Source: Rugalucina vietnamica
Lineage: Eukaryota; Mollusca; Bivalvia; Lucinida; Lucinidae
Direction: 5' to 3'
NCBI GenBank assembly: GCA_964017185.1
Contig: OZ024880.1
Span: 48,125,071-48,189,070 of the forward strand
DNA length: 64,000 nt
A program made the position numbers and the translations under genes. Below, piece by piece: positions 55,401 through 62,176 of the stretch (position 1 is the stretch's first letter; every line of letters starts with the position of its first letter). The notes below the pieces were generated by a model that worked only from the letters and a program-made list of their open reading frames with translations, ran no database searches and was not told the DNA's origin.

Positions 55401-58400
55401 TTAAATGCTGGCTAACACCCTATTTTTTGCTGCACTTGCACACTGCCTGGGGCGTTCTCTCGTCTGCTGAATGTGTTGGGGTCCACTTTAAGTTGTGACG
55501 CATATGAATGAGTCTTGTTTTTGGGTAAAATACATTGGGGTATATGTGAACGATAATTATAGGTCTCTGCCCATGACGAGGAACGTCACCATCCAAGAAC
55601 GAGAAATTTACTATATCAAAATCAAAGTCATCGCGCTTATCCTAAATCTAAGAAGTAACAAATGCATTTGCAACAGAAAGATGTACATCTAAAAGGGGGC
55701 TTCGGTATCTGAGAAACTGGCTTTGTTCAACTGTAATTCAGGTGGATAAATTTGATTGACCATACATTCAAAATAAGGAAGGTCAATGTTCAAAAGTTCA
55801 TCGAGGTACCTAGAAGTCGAATTAAACGCCTCGATAACATCACCGAGGTGAAAAAAAAAAACTAAATTAACAATCAGGTAAACGTACATAAGCTGCTAAC
55901 AACACCAAAAAATAAAACAATTAGAACCACAGCAGAAGTATCGCCTTGGAACGATTAGTTATGCAAAAGTACTTCAGGCCACTAACCCTACTACTTACCG
56001 CATCCAGTGAATTCCGTCTGATCCCACTGTCCTTCACTCGAGCACGTGACCGAATTTGGACTCGGAGTTCCAGCATAGCCATCATCACAAAGAACTGACT
56101 CGGTAGTGCCGGTATATGTTGTTGTTGTCACTTTATACCCTGGTACTGTTAGTTGTCCACATTCTGTAGCATCTATTAATGAAGAACTTACATCGTGTTT
56201 CATTGTCATATACATAAAACGATTGTTCCATATAGCTAATTAAATTTTATATTACAGGGCTCGGTTGTACGAAGCTACATTAAATGTAATCATTGTTTAT
56301 TAGCAATAAATCCATAATTAAAACACTAATGCTGGATTCGTTTATGAAGGAATTTAATCGAATTGCGTGAAACGTTCACTGACGCTTGATTAGTTAATTG
56401 AAGTTTAATAGAGGTTCAATAAGGAATTTTATATGGCTGATTGTTCCAAGGCGATACGTCTGTTGTGGTTCTAAATGTTTTGTGTTTCGGAGTCGAATTT
56501 TTGTGCTGATTGATCCTTATATACCTTTTCATATTTTTAGTTAATTTCAGGTAACTGAGTGGCCGCCTATTGGAGAATAGCTGCTCACTCGGCTTACGAT
56601 ATGTTTTCTTGGTATAAGTACCTAAGTGTCATGTTAGTTATTCCCACCCATCTTTCGTTGTGGAATTTCTTTCTGATTGCGCCATTTTCTGATCATTGCT
56701 TACTTGTACATTTTTTCGTCATTAAACCTTCATTAAAAGTGACGTCACAAGTGATATTTCAGGAAAAAGAAGGTACGTCACATTAAGAGCGCGGCTTACA
56801 TGTAATTGATCTTAATTGAATCAATTTTCGCGCACTGGCTACAGAAATTAAAACCGTTTAGACAGCGAGTTTGCCGTATTCATTTTAGCCATTGCATCGC
56901 GTTGTGTGCAGCCTTTCTATAATTCTTGATTTCGAGAGGAAAATGCAATAATAAAGACTATAACGACCACAATCTAAAACGTGAACTTAAATCGGAATTG
57001 ACATGATAGGATTGAAACATGAACAAAGTAATTCTGCTACTAACCGCATCCAGTGAATTCAGTCTGATCCCACTGTCCTTCACTCGAGCACGTAATCTGA
57101 TTTGGACTCGGAGTTCCAGTATAGCCATCATCACAAAGAACTGACTCGGCAGTGCCGGTATATGTTGTTGTTGTCACCTTATACCCCGATGCTGTCAGTT
57201 GTCCACATTCTACATCTACAAATGAAGAACTTACACTGTGTTCTATGGTTTTGTTCTTAGCGTGAATATTCCATATAGCTAGTTGAATGTTATATTACTG
57301 ACCGTCCAAATGCGGCACATCTGTTCTGGTTACATCTGCTTCATGTTTTGGTGTCGATTTTTGTGCTGATATAGCACAATATATTGTGTGATTTTATCAA
57401 CTGCTGTTTTGTCATATAATGGCCAAATTGCGGATGTAGTGATTTTTGAATAATCAATTTTTCATTGTTGAGTGATTTTGGGGTGTCCCTAAACAGCGAC
57501 AAATACCGTCTTTAAATGCCGGTTAACACCCTAGTTTTTGCTGCACCTGTACACGGCCTGGGGCGTTCTCTCGTCTGCTGAATGTGTTGGGCTCCACTAT
57601 AAGTTGTGACGCATATGAATTGGTCTTGTGTAGGGGCAAATTACAATTGGAGTCTATGGGAACGATAATTATAGGTCTCTGCCCTAAAGAGAATATCATC
57701 TTCAGGTGTGCTCCCTGTTTCGACACTGGAATGAAACTGCGTTTGCAGGAACCGGTACCCTCTTCGTATCTCTCCATGATTTCACATCTGAATCCCAAGG
57801 CGGAACGGACCGAAACTGGCCATCCTCGAATTTTAAAATAGAAAAAGTCAAATAAACTTGCACATAAAAACAGACAGAAAAACAGACAACATAAAGATAA
57901 ATCACGACAGAACAGCCTTGGAACGGTCATTTAAGAAATAACTTGAGAGCTTTAACCAAATTTACTGGACCAAGCTTCACATTTTGCCTCAGTAGGCATT
58001 CCCAACACTCTTGGAAGTCAACAAGGATCAGTTATGTTCCCTATAATGTATAATGTAAACATTAATGATTTTCATATTTTTCACGTTTTCTGACGGAATA
58101 AAATTAAAATCACCATGACAGTGCACCACAATGTTAAAATAAAAATAACAGCATACAAAACGGACAAATTGAAGGTCAAGGTCACAGTTTTTACCCATTA
58201 TTTTGTCGAAAATAGGCAATTTTGGTGTAAAAATCCAAATTTAATGGTAAAATTGTGATTATCATAAAGGTCAAAAGGTCAAAGGTCAAGGTCATTGAAT
58301 TGCCTTATTTAACATTTCCTGTAATAGTCCTTAACAATTAGATACCAGAACTGGTGGTGCGCCAATGTTTTGATTTTAATTCAGTGGCTGTATCTTTACC

Positions 58401-61400
58401 ATGTAGAGAGGCAAACTTGTCTTTTTTGGACTTATTGAAGTAAGGGGTCGGTTGACATTTTGATAAAATGAAATAATGGGTGTTTTTAGGTCAAAGACCA
58501 GTAATTGTAACGTTGAATGTGATTGGCGCGAAGTGTGGGCAGATCTGCCGCGGTAAATTTAAGATGTAACGCTATCTACGATTGATCATAAATGCGTATC
58601 AATCAACCGTCTTTTGTCACATGATATTATAACCTTTCTCGAATATTTTGCTATATTGTGTGATTTAATCAACTGCTGTTTTGTCATACAATGGCCAAAT
58701 TGCGGATGTAGTGATTTTTGAATAATCAATTTTTCATTGTTGAGCGATTTTGGGGTGTCCCTAAACAGCGAAAAATACCGTCCTTAAATGCTGGCTAACA
58801 CCCTATTTTTTGCTGCACCTGCACACTGCCTGGGGCGTTCTCTCGTCTGCTGAATGTGTTGGGGTCCACTTTAAGTTGTGACGCATATGAATGAGTCTTG
58901 TTTTTGGGTAAAATACATTGGGGTATATGTGAACGATAATTATAGGTCTCTGCCCATGACGAGGAACGTCACCATCCAAGAACGAGAAATTTACTATATC
59001 AAAATCAAAGTCATCGCGCTTATCCTAAATCTAAGAAGTAACAAATGCATTTGCAACAGAAAGATGTACATCTAAAAGGGGGCTTCGGTATCTGAGAAAC
59101 TGGCTTTGTTCAACTGTAATTCAGGTGGATAAATTTGATTGACCATACATTCAAAATAAGGAAGGTCAATGTTCAAAAGTTCATCGAGGTACCTAGAAGT
59201 CGAATTAAACGCCTCGATAACATCACCGAGGTGAAAAAAAAACTAAATTAACAATCAGGTAAACGTACATAAGCTGCTAACAACACCAAAAAATAAAACA
59301 ATTAGAACCACAGCAGAAGTATCGCCTTGGAACGATTAGTTATGCAAAAGTACTTCAGGCCACTAACCCTACTACTTACCGCATCCAGTGAATTCCGTCT
59401 GATCCCACTGTCCTTCACTCGAGCACGTGACCGAATTTGGACTCGGAGTTCCAGCATAGCCATCATCACAAAGAACTGACTCGGTAGTGCCGGTATATGT
59501 TGTTGTTGTCACTTTATACCCTGGTACTGTTAGTTGTCCACATTCTGTAGCATCTATTAATGAAGAACTTACATCGTGTTTCATTGTCATACAGGTGCGT
59601 TCACTTATTAATATACCCCTGCGATATTCACAAATAAATTGACAACTTTTCTTGTTTTTGAACAATCGTCACTGGCAAGAAATAGACAACTGGATAAATT
59701 TGTTCATATAATATGTTAAGTATGTCTATAAACATTTACTCTGTACATAAAACTTTCAGATCGTGTGATGTTGTATGCCTAAATTGATTACATAACATAT
59801 GGAGCCAAATTTTTAACAAAACATTCGCTGATATTCGAGTTTCAAAGATTCCACAAGGAACCATGGTTAATGGTTTGTAATTGTGTTTATAAATTATGAA
59901 AGAATAGCCATTTTTGTACAAAGGCTGAAAATTTGGTGTCTTTATGAGCACTTTTTACAGAGTTACACCCTGATTTCCATTCATTGTACATTTTAGAATT
60001 TCATGATAAAGCGGTTGTTACAATATAAAACTAAGCATGTCAGTGTTATTTTGCAAGAAAACAAATATTCTACCAGGGCGGTTATGCGACAAAAGCTTTC
60101 TAGTGGGGGTCCTTCATAAGGTAAGCATGTTTTAAAAAATACTATGGAGTCACCCATGACCTTTTATTCTGACAAATCGTGGGTTGGCATTTTATCATAC
60201 AGTTTCATTATTTTTTTCCTACGCACCGAGGGGCTGAGTGGGCTAAATTTATTTTTGGACAATGATTCACATCTCGTCTTCATGATATTCCAAACCTCTT
60301 CTATGGCGATTAAGCCACGGAAATTAACATGCCAATAAAGGATGTCAAAATGGTATTTGTGCAAAGCAAATGTTCTTTGTATTCATTCCTATTATTGATA
60401 TTAGAGGAATGTCTGCCTTTGAATACCCTGTTGATTTCCTTGATTTTATGCCTAAACAAGAGGATTTTTTAAAAATATCATGAATATAAGCAGTGATAAA
60501 AGTTTCTCTGTGAAAATCCTAGTCCTAGTATGGTATTCTGTGCTGAGAAGCAAATCATGAATTGTATGATGAAATGTCAACCCACGTTTTGGCAGAATAC
60601 AAAGCCATATTTGACTCCATTGTGCCTTAAGGCATGCTTACCTCATAAAGGGACCCACTAGCAAGTTTTGTTCGTAAAACCGTCCTGGTAGAATATTAGT
60701 TTTCTTGCAAAATAACACTGACATGCTTAGTTTTATATTGTAAGAACCGTTTTACTACGAAATTCTACAATGCACAATAAATGAAAATAAGGGTTTAACT
60801 CTGTAAATAGTACTCACAAAGACACCAAATTTTTAGCCTTAGTACAAAAATGGCTATACTTTTATAATTTATAAACAAAATCACAAAACAGTAACCATGG
60901 TTCCTTGTGGAATCTTTGAAACTTGAATATCAGCGAATTATTTGTTAAAAATTTGGCTCAGTGTGTTATGTAATCAATTAAGGCATACAACATCACAAGA
61001 TCTGGAAGTTTTGTATACAGAGTAAATGTTTATAGACATACTTAACATATTATATAAACAGATTCATCCAGTTGTCTATTTCTTGCCAGTAACGATTATT
61101 CAAAAACAAAAAAAGTTGTCAATTTATTTGTGAATATCGCAGGGGTATATTAAAAAGTGAACGCACCTGTATACATAAAACGATTGTTCCATATAGCTAA
61201 TTAAATTTTATATTACAGGGCTCGGTTGTACGAAGCTACATTAAATGTAATCATTGTTTATTAGCAATAAATCCATAATTAAAACACTAATGCTGGATTC
61301 GTTTATGAAGGAATTTAATCGAATTGCGTGAAACGTTCACTGACGCTTGATTAGTTAATTGAAGTTTAATAGAGGTTCAATAAGGAATTTTATATGGCTG

Positions 61401-62176
61401 ATTGTTCCAAGGCGATACGTCTGTTGTGGTTCTAAATGTTTTGTGTTTCGGAGTCGAATTTTTGTGCTGATTGATCCTTATGAACCTTTTCATATTTTTA
61501 GTTAATTTCAGGTAACTGAGTGGCCGCCTATTGGAGAATAGCTGCTCACTCGGCTTTCGATATGTTTTCTTGGTATAAGTACCTAAGTGTCATGTTAGTT
61601 ATTCCCACCCATCTTTCGTTGTTGAATTTCTTTCTGATTGCGCCATTTTCTGATCATTGCTTACTTGTACATTTTTTCGTCATTAAACCTTCATTAAAAG
61701 TGACGTCACAAGTGATATTTCAGGAAAAAGAAGGTACGTCACATTAAGAGCGCGGCTTACATGTAATTGATCTTAATTGAATCAATTTTCGCGCACTGGC
61801 TACAGAAATTAAAACCGTTTAGACAGCGAGTTTGCCGTATTCATTTTAGCCATTGCATCGCGTTGTGTGCAGCCTTTCTATAATTCTTGATTTCGAGAGG
61901 AAAATGCAATAATACAGACTATAACGACCACAATCTAAAACGTGAACTGAAATCGGAATTGACATGATAGGATTGAAACATGAACAAAGTAATTCTGCTA
62001 CTAACCGCATCCAGTGAATTCAGTCTGATCCCACTGTCCTTCACTCGAGCACGTAATCTGATTTGGACTCGGAGTTCCAGTATAGCCATCATCACAAAGA
62101 ACTGACTCGGCAGTGCCGGTATATGTTGTTGTTGTCACCTTATACCCCGATGCTGTCAGTTGTCCACATTCTACAT
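1246..62176 (-). CDS. Internal part of a giant sushi/CCP-repeat protein gene (34 intact exons)
   Basis: Reading right to left, exons alternate B, A, B, A. Every intact exon encodes one sushi (complement control protein) module and is phase 1 at both ends, so all 34 join in frame to about 1,955 residues. Sushi modules are extracellular beta-sandwich domains with Cys1-Cys3 and Cys2-Cys4 disulfides and usually mediate protein or glycan binding. These modules lack the family's common Pro two residues before Cys4 (here F-T-G-C), so they are slightly unusual. No signal peptide, EGF, VWA, lectin or membrane segment is present in the window, so the gene (for example a selectin-like, SVEP-like or CSMD-like protein) cannot be named. 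Intron lengths are about 0.87 kb (B to A) and about 2.2 kb or more (A to the next B). Promoter, ends and expression are unknown. Confidence 0.8.
1684..1962 (+). repeat. Repeat E with open 75-codon frame (unit 1 model)
   Basis: This segment is present in all full units. A diverged copy in the opposite orientation makes up most of the 397-bp insertion at 53921-54317. In both copies a frame stays open with a shared pattern (M-A, Y-W, S-W-Y-K-Y-L, F-L-I-A-P-F, C-L-L-V). In the units this is the GTG-started plus-strand frame at 1806-2033. No start context or known domain supports a gene, so I treat it as an interspersed repeat; it could be the remains of a transposon product. Confidence 0.55.
1987..1994. 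promoter_or_regulatory. Palindromic TGACGTCA (CRE-like), unit 1
   Basis: A perfect 8-bp palindrome matching the consensus CREB/ATF site, with a half-like ACGTCAC about 30 bases to the right. It recurs in each full unit at the same place between exons B and A. The match is exact, but position within an intron gives no independent support for function. Confidence 0.35.
2292..2462 (-). CDS. Sushi exon 1B (model for all B exons)
   Basis: One sushi domain of 57 codons, phase 1 at both ends. The acceptor is TTTATAG|AT and the donor TGGATGCG|GTTAGTAG, weaker than that of exon A because +3 is T. The domain reads D-V-E-C(1)-G-Q-L-T-A-S-G-Y-K, V-T-T-T-T-Y-T-G-T-A, V-L-C(2)-D-D-G-Y-T-G-T-P, Q-I-T-C(3)-S-S-E-G-Q-W-D-Q, F-T-G-C(4). 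Within the aligned 55 codons it differs from exon A at six residues (V/A, P/S, T/A, A/T, S/Q, V/I), and about 93% of bases match, far more than in the flanking introns. An alternative in-frame acceptor lies 6 bases downstream (exon end 2456). Confidence 0.86.
2628..2931 (+). repeat. Direct repeat D2 (unit 1 model)
   Basis: Second copy of the D repeat (see 518-820). Here it is followed not by the reverse-transcriptase fossil but by a different conserved intronic segment. Confidence 0.85.
2805..3336 (+). repeat. 266-bp tandem duplication, unit 1
   Basis: Two copies, 2805-2070+1000 (that is 2805-3070) and 3071-3336, both starting at CTGGGG. They are close but not identical; for example GCATTCTC versus GCGTTCTC, and GAATGGGTC versus GAATTGGTC. 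Units 4-6 and most others have a single copy. The duplication makes the longer minus-strand open frames seen here (164 codons), which I regard as intronic. Confidence 0.9.
3337..4465. other. Intron, no gene seen (units 1-2 boundary)
   Basis: AT-rich sequence with polypurine runs (AAAACAGACAG at about 3380), a CCTTGGAACGGTCAT string related to the inverted-repeat arms near exon A, then the AGGTCA strings and D1 of unit 2. No splice-bounded or conserved open frame is visible. The same description holds for the equivalent stretch in every later unit. Confidence 0.6.
4466..4746 (-). pseudogene. Reverse-transcriptase fragment, unit 2
   Basis: Same fossil as at 818-1098 with the Y-L-D-E motif, the frame break after E-A-P-F and the internal TAG. 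Here the upstream poly-T keeps a slightly longer open frame (F-F-H-L-G-D-V). Confidence 0.65.
4895..5068 (-). CDS. Sushi exon 2A
   Basis: Intact A-type sushi exon with GTAAGT donor and AATAG acceptor. Encodes the consensus A domain. Confidence 0.86.
5943..6113 (-). CDS. Sushi exon 2B
   Basis: Intact B-type sushi exon. One private change turns Thr to Ser near the C-terminal end (D-Q-S-E-F instead of D-Q-T-E-F). Confidence 0.86.
7850..8130 (-). pseudogene. Reverse-transcriptase fragment, unit 3
   Basis: Same fossil and same two breaks. Shares the GTGGTG (His) variant with unit 1. Confidence 0.65.
8278..8451 (-). CDS. Sushi exon 3A
   Basis: Intact A-type exon. Shares the synonymous ACA codon before Cys3 with exon 1A, in line with the 7,032-bp duplication. 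Confidence 0.86.
9324..9494 (-). CDS. Sushi exon 3B
   Basis: Intact B-type exon encoding the consensus B domain, with GTTAGT donor. Confidence 0.86.
9837..10368 (+). repeat. 266-bp tandem duplication, unit 3
   Basis: Same duplication as in unit 1, at an offset of exactly 7,032 bp, with the same internal differences between its two halves. Confidence 0.9.
11498..11778 (-). pseudogene. Reverse-transcriptase fragment, unit 4
   Basis: Same fossil and breaks. The adjoining poly-A run is shortest here (seven bases). Confidence 0.65.
11924..12097 (-). CDS. Sushi exon 4A
   Basis: Intact A-type exon, consensus domain. An intronic T to G change just upstream is shared with copy 8A. Confidence 0.86.
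12970..13140 (-). CDS. Sushi exon 4B
   Basis: Intact B-type exon with Ser to Leu three residues before Cys2 (E-L-V-L-C). The same change occurs in 8B. Confidence 0.86.
14878..15158 (-). pseudogene. Reverse-transcriptase fragment, unit 5
   Basis: Same fossil and breaks, with private substitutions (GAGCTTATC, GTGCATC) shared only with unit 9. Confidence 0.65.
15306..15479 (-). CDS. Sushi exon 5A
   Basis: Intact A-type exon, consensus domain. Confidence 0.86.
16352..16522 (-). CDS. Sushi exon 5B
   Basis: Intact B-type exon, consensus domain. Confidence 0.86.
18260..18540 (-). pseudogene. Reverse-transcriptase fragment, unit 6
   Basis: Same fossil and breaks. It carries a GACATTACATT variant near 18450 that its duplicate in unit 10 lacks, one of the few differences between the two higher-order copies. 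Confidence 0.65.
18688..18861 (-). CDS. Sushi exon 6A
   Basis: Intact A-type exon, consensus domain. Confidence 0.86.
19734..19904 (-). CDS. Sushi exon 6B
   Basis: Intact B-type exon. The linker reads D-A-E-C instead of D-V-E-C if the upstream acceptor is used; the alternative downstream acceptor becomes CAG instead of TAG. Shared with 10B. Confidence 0.86.
20621..21436. mobile_element. LTR-like insertion, 816 bp (copy 1), probable solo LTR
   Basis: It begins TGTTACGACC and ends ATATAACA, giving TGTTA...TAACA termini, and is flanked by CATT on both sides (20617-20620 and 21437-21440). Units without the insertion read GGTCATTTAAG at this place, so the boundaries are directly visible; a 5-bp CATTT duplication is equally possible. 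On the minus strand TATAAATA (20948-20955) is followed about 20 bases later by a TCAGTC initiator-like site, suggesting minus-strand LTR orientation. No gag, pol or primer-binding region is present. TG...CA ends with a short duplication are typical of Ty3/Gypsy LTRs; the family is inferred. It sits in the intron between exons 7A and 6B. Confidence 0.75.
22462..22742 (-). pseudogene. Reverse-transcriptase fragment, unit 7
   Basis: Same fossil and breaks. Confidence 0.65.
22889..23062 (-). CDS. Sushi exon 7A
   Basis: Intact A-type exon, consensus domain. Confidence 0.86.
23935..24105 (-). CDS. Sushi exon 7B
   Basis: Intact B-type exon, consensus domain. Confidence 0.86.
24448..24979 (+). repeat. 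266-bp tandem duplication, unit 7
   Basis: Third occurrence of the duplication, inherited through the 14.6-kb block from unit 3. Confidence 0.9.
26109..26389 (-). pseudogene. Reverse-transcriptase fragment, unit 8
   Basis: Same fossil and breaks. Confidence 0.65.
26535..26708 (-). CDS. Sushi exon 8A
   Basis: Intact A-type exon, consensus domain. Confidence 0.86.
27581..27751 (-). CDS. Sushi exon 8B
   Basis: Intact B-type exon with the Ser to Leu change before Cys2 shared with 4B. Confidence 0.86.
29489..29769 (-). pseudogene. Reverse-transcriptase fragment, unit 9
   Basis: Same fossil and breaks, with the unit 5 private variants. Confidence 0.65.
29917..30090 (-). CDS. Sushi exon 9A
   Basis: Intact A-type exon, consensus domain. 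Confidence 0.86.
30963..31133 (-). CDS. Sushi exon 9B
   Basis: Intact B-type exon, consensus domain. Confidence 0.86.
32871..33151 (-). pseudogene. Reverse-transcriptase fragment, unit 10
   Basis: Same fossil and breaks. Confidence 0.65.
33299..33472 (-). CDS. Sushi exon 10A
   Basis: Intact A-type exon, consensus domain. Confidence 0.86.
34345..34515 (-). CDS. Sushi exon 10B
   Basis: Intact B-type exon with the D-A-E-C linker variant shared with 6B. Confidence 0.86.
35232..36047. mobile_element. LTR-like insertion, 816 bp (copy 2)
   Basis: Appears identical to 20621-21436 at an offset of 14,611 bp, with the same CATT flanks (35228-35231, 36048-36051). It arose by duplication of the block, not by a second insertion. 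Confidence 0.78.
37073..37353 (-). pseudogene. Reverse-transcriptase fragment, unit 11
   Basis: Same fossil and breaks. Confidence 0.65.
37500..37673 (-). CDS. Sushi exon 11A
   Basis: Intact A-type exon, consensus domain. Confidence 0.86.
38546..38716 (-). CDS. Sushi exon 11B
   Basis: Intact B-type exon, consensus domain. A substitution lies in the pyrimidine tract just upstream (GAAAAAC on the plus strand). Confidence 0.85.
40456..40736 (-). pseudogene. Reverse-transcriptase fragment, unit 12
   Basis: Same fossil and breaks. Confidence 0.65.
40883..41056 (-). CDS. Sushi exon 12A
   Basis: Intact A-type exon with the only amino-acid change I found among intact A exons: Ala to Val after Cys2 (D-G-Y-V-G), plus a synonymous change before Cys3. 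Confidence 0.86.
41929..42099 (-). CDS. Sushi exon 12B
   Basis: Intact B-type exon, consensus domain. Confidence 0.86.
43837..44117 (-). pseudogene. Reverse-transcriptase fragment, unit 13
   Basis: Same fossil and breaks. Confidence 0.65.
44264..44437 (-). CDS. Sushi exon 13A
   Basis: Intact A-type exon, consensus domain; two substitutions lie in the intron just upstream of the acceptor (TATCAATGAAGTAC on the plus strand). Confidence 0.85.
45310..45480 (-). CDS. Sushi exon 13B
   Basis: Intact B-type exon. A synonymous GGG to GGA change is shared only with 14B. Confidence 0.86.
47218..47498 (-). pseudogene. Reverse-transcriptase fragment, unit 14
   Basis: Same fossil and breaks, with a private GCACTTATC variant shared with unit 15. 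Confidence 0.65.
47645..47818 (-). CDS. Sushi exon 14A
   Basis: Intact A-type exon, consensus domain; a synonymous CAG to CAA change is shared with 15A. Confidence 0.86.
48691..48861 (-). CDS. Sushi exon 14B
   Basis: Intact B-type exon; shares private intron variants with unit 13 on both sides, pointing to a recent 3,381-bp duplication or conversion. Confidence 0.86.
50599..50879 (-). pseudogene. Reverse-transcriptase fragment, unit 15
   Basis: Same fossil and breaks. Confidence 0.65.
51027..51200 (-). CDS. Sushi exon 15A
   Basis: Intact A-type exon, consensus domain. Confidence 0.86.
52073..52243 (-). CDS. Sushi exon 15B
   Basis: Intact B-type exon. The acceptor context is TTTGTAG instead of TTTATAG, shared only with 17B. 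Confidence 0.86.
53921..54317 (-). mobile_element. 397-bp insertion, mostly a diverged inverted copy of repeat E
   Basis: The site reads GCATATGAAT then the insert then GAGTCTTG; other units read GCATATGAATGAGTCTTG. Bases 53921 to about 54207 align with the reverse complement of repeat E (unit 1: 1684-1962) at perhaps 75-80% by eye, with landmarks GGCGCAATCAG, ACATATCGTAAGCCGA, GGCCACTCAGTTACCT and TTGGAACGATCAG. The last 110 bases have no match elsewhere in the window. Minus-strand translation keeps the S-W-Y-K-Y-L, F-L-I-A-P-F and C-L-L-V pattern. No clear target duplication or terminal repeat is visible, so the mechanism is open. Confidence 0.7.
54378..54658 (-). pseudogene. Reverse-transcriptase fragment, unit 16
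   Basis: Same fossil and breaks, in the truncated unit. Confidence 0.6.
54805..54956 (-). pseudogene. Truncated sushi exon 16A
   Basis: The donor and Cys2, Cys3, Trp and Cys4 are present, but the acceptor, the linker and Cys1 were removed by the junction at about 54956. Pro to Ser occurs just before the break (T-V-S-G-Y-K). A cryptic phase-1 acceptor CTAACAG|TA exists at the break and would give a domain lacking Cys1. If the exon is skipped instead, the reading frame between 17B and 15B... is kept because all exons are phase 1. Confidence 0.85.
55570..55850 (-). pseudogene. Reverse-transcriptase fragment, unit 17
   Basis: Same fossil and breaks, with CCAAGAACG and CCTAAATC variants shared with unit 18. 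Confidence 0.65.
55999..56172 (-). CDS. Sushi exon 17A
   Basis: Intact A-type exon, consensus domain. Confidence 0.86.
57045..57215 (-). CDS. Sushi exon 17B
   Basis: Intact B-type exon with the TTTGTAG acceptor context of 15B. Confidence 0.86.
58953..59233 (-). pseudogene. Reverse-transcriptase fragment, unit 18
   Basis: Same fossil and breaks. Confidence 0.65.
59380..59553 (-). CDS. Sushi exon 18A
   Basis: Intact A-type exon with normal splice sites. The foldback element ends only about 40 bases upstream of its acceptor, so the branch-point region of this intron may now lie in or next to the element. Confidence 0.82.
59592..61169. mobile_element. Foldback DNA element with long inverted repeats, TA target duplication
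   Basis: It starts CAGGTGCGTTCACTT and ends AAGTGAACGCACCTG. The empty site in other units reads GTCATATACATAAAA; here it reads GTCATA, element, TATACATAAAA, so TA is duplicated. The inverted repeats run about 59592-60210 and 60555-61169, mismatched at roughly one base in seven by eye, leaving a unique centre of about 340 bp. TA duplication is the hallmark of the Tc1/mariner group, but ends this long and no transposase make it a non-autonomous element of uncertain family. The open frames of 64-71 codons inside it resemble nothing I know. Confidence 0.85.
61172..62005. other. Rest of the 18B-18A intron
   Basis: Normal unit sequence resumes right after the foldback element, including the inverted-repeat arm near 61400, repeat E and its TGACGTCA. 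No gene seen. Confidence 0.6.
62006..62176 (-). CDS. Sushi exon 18B
   Basis: Intact B-type exon, consensus domain. It is the most upstream exon of the gene within the window. Confidence 0.86.

Noticed and set aside
60144..60364. Transposase gene inside the foldback element
   Set aside because: Only frames of up to 66 codons exist there, on both strands, with no catalytic motif visible.
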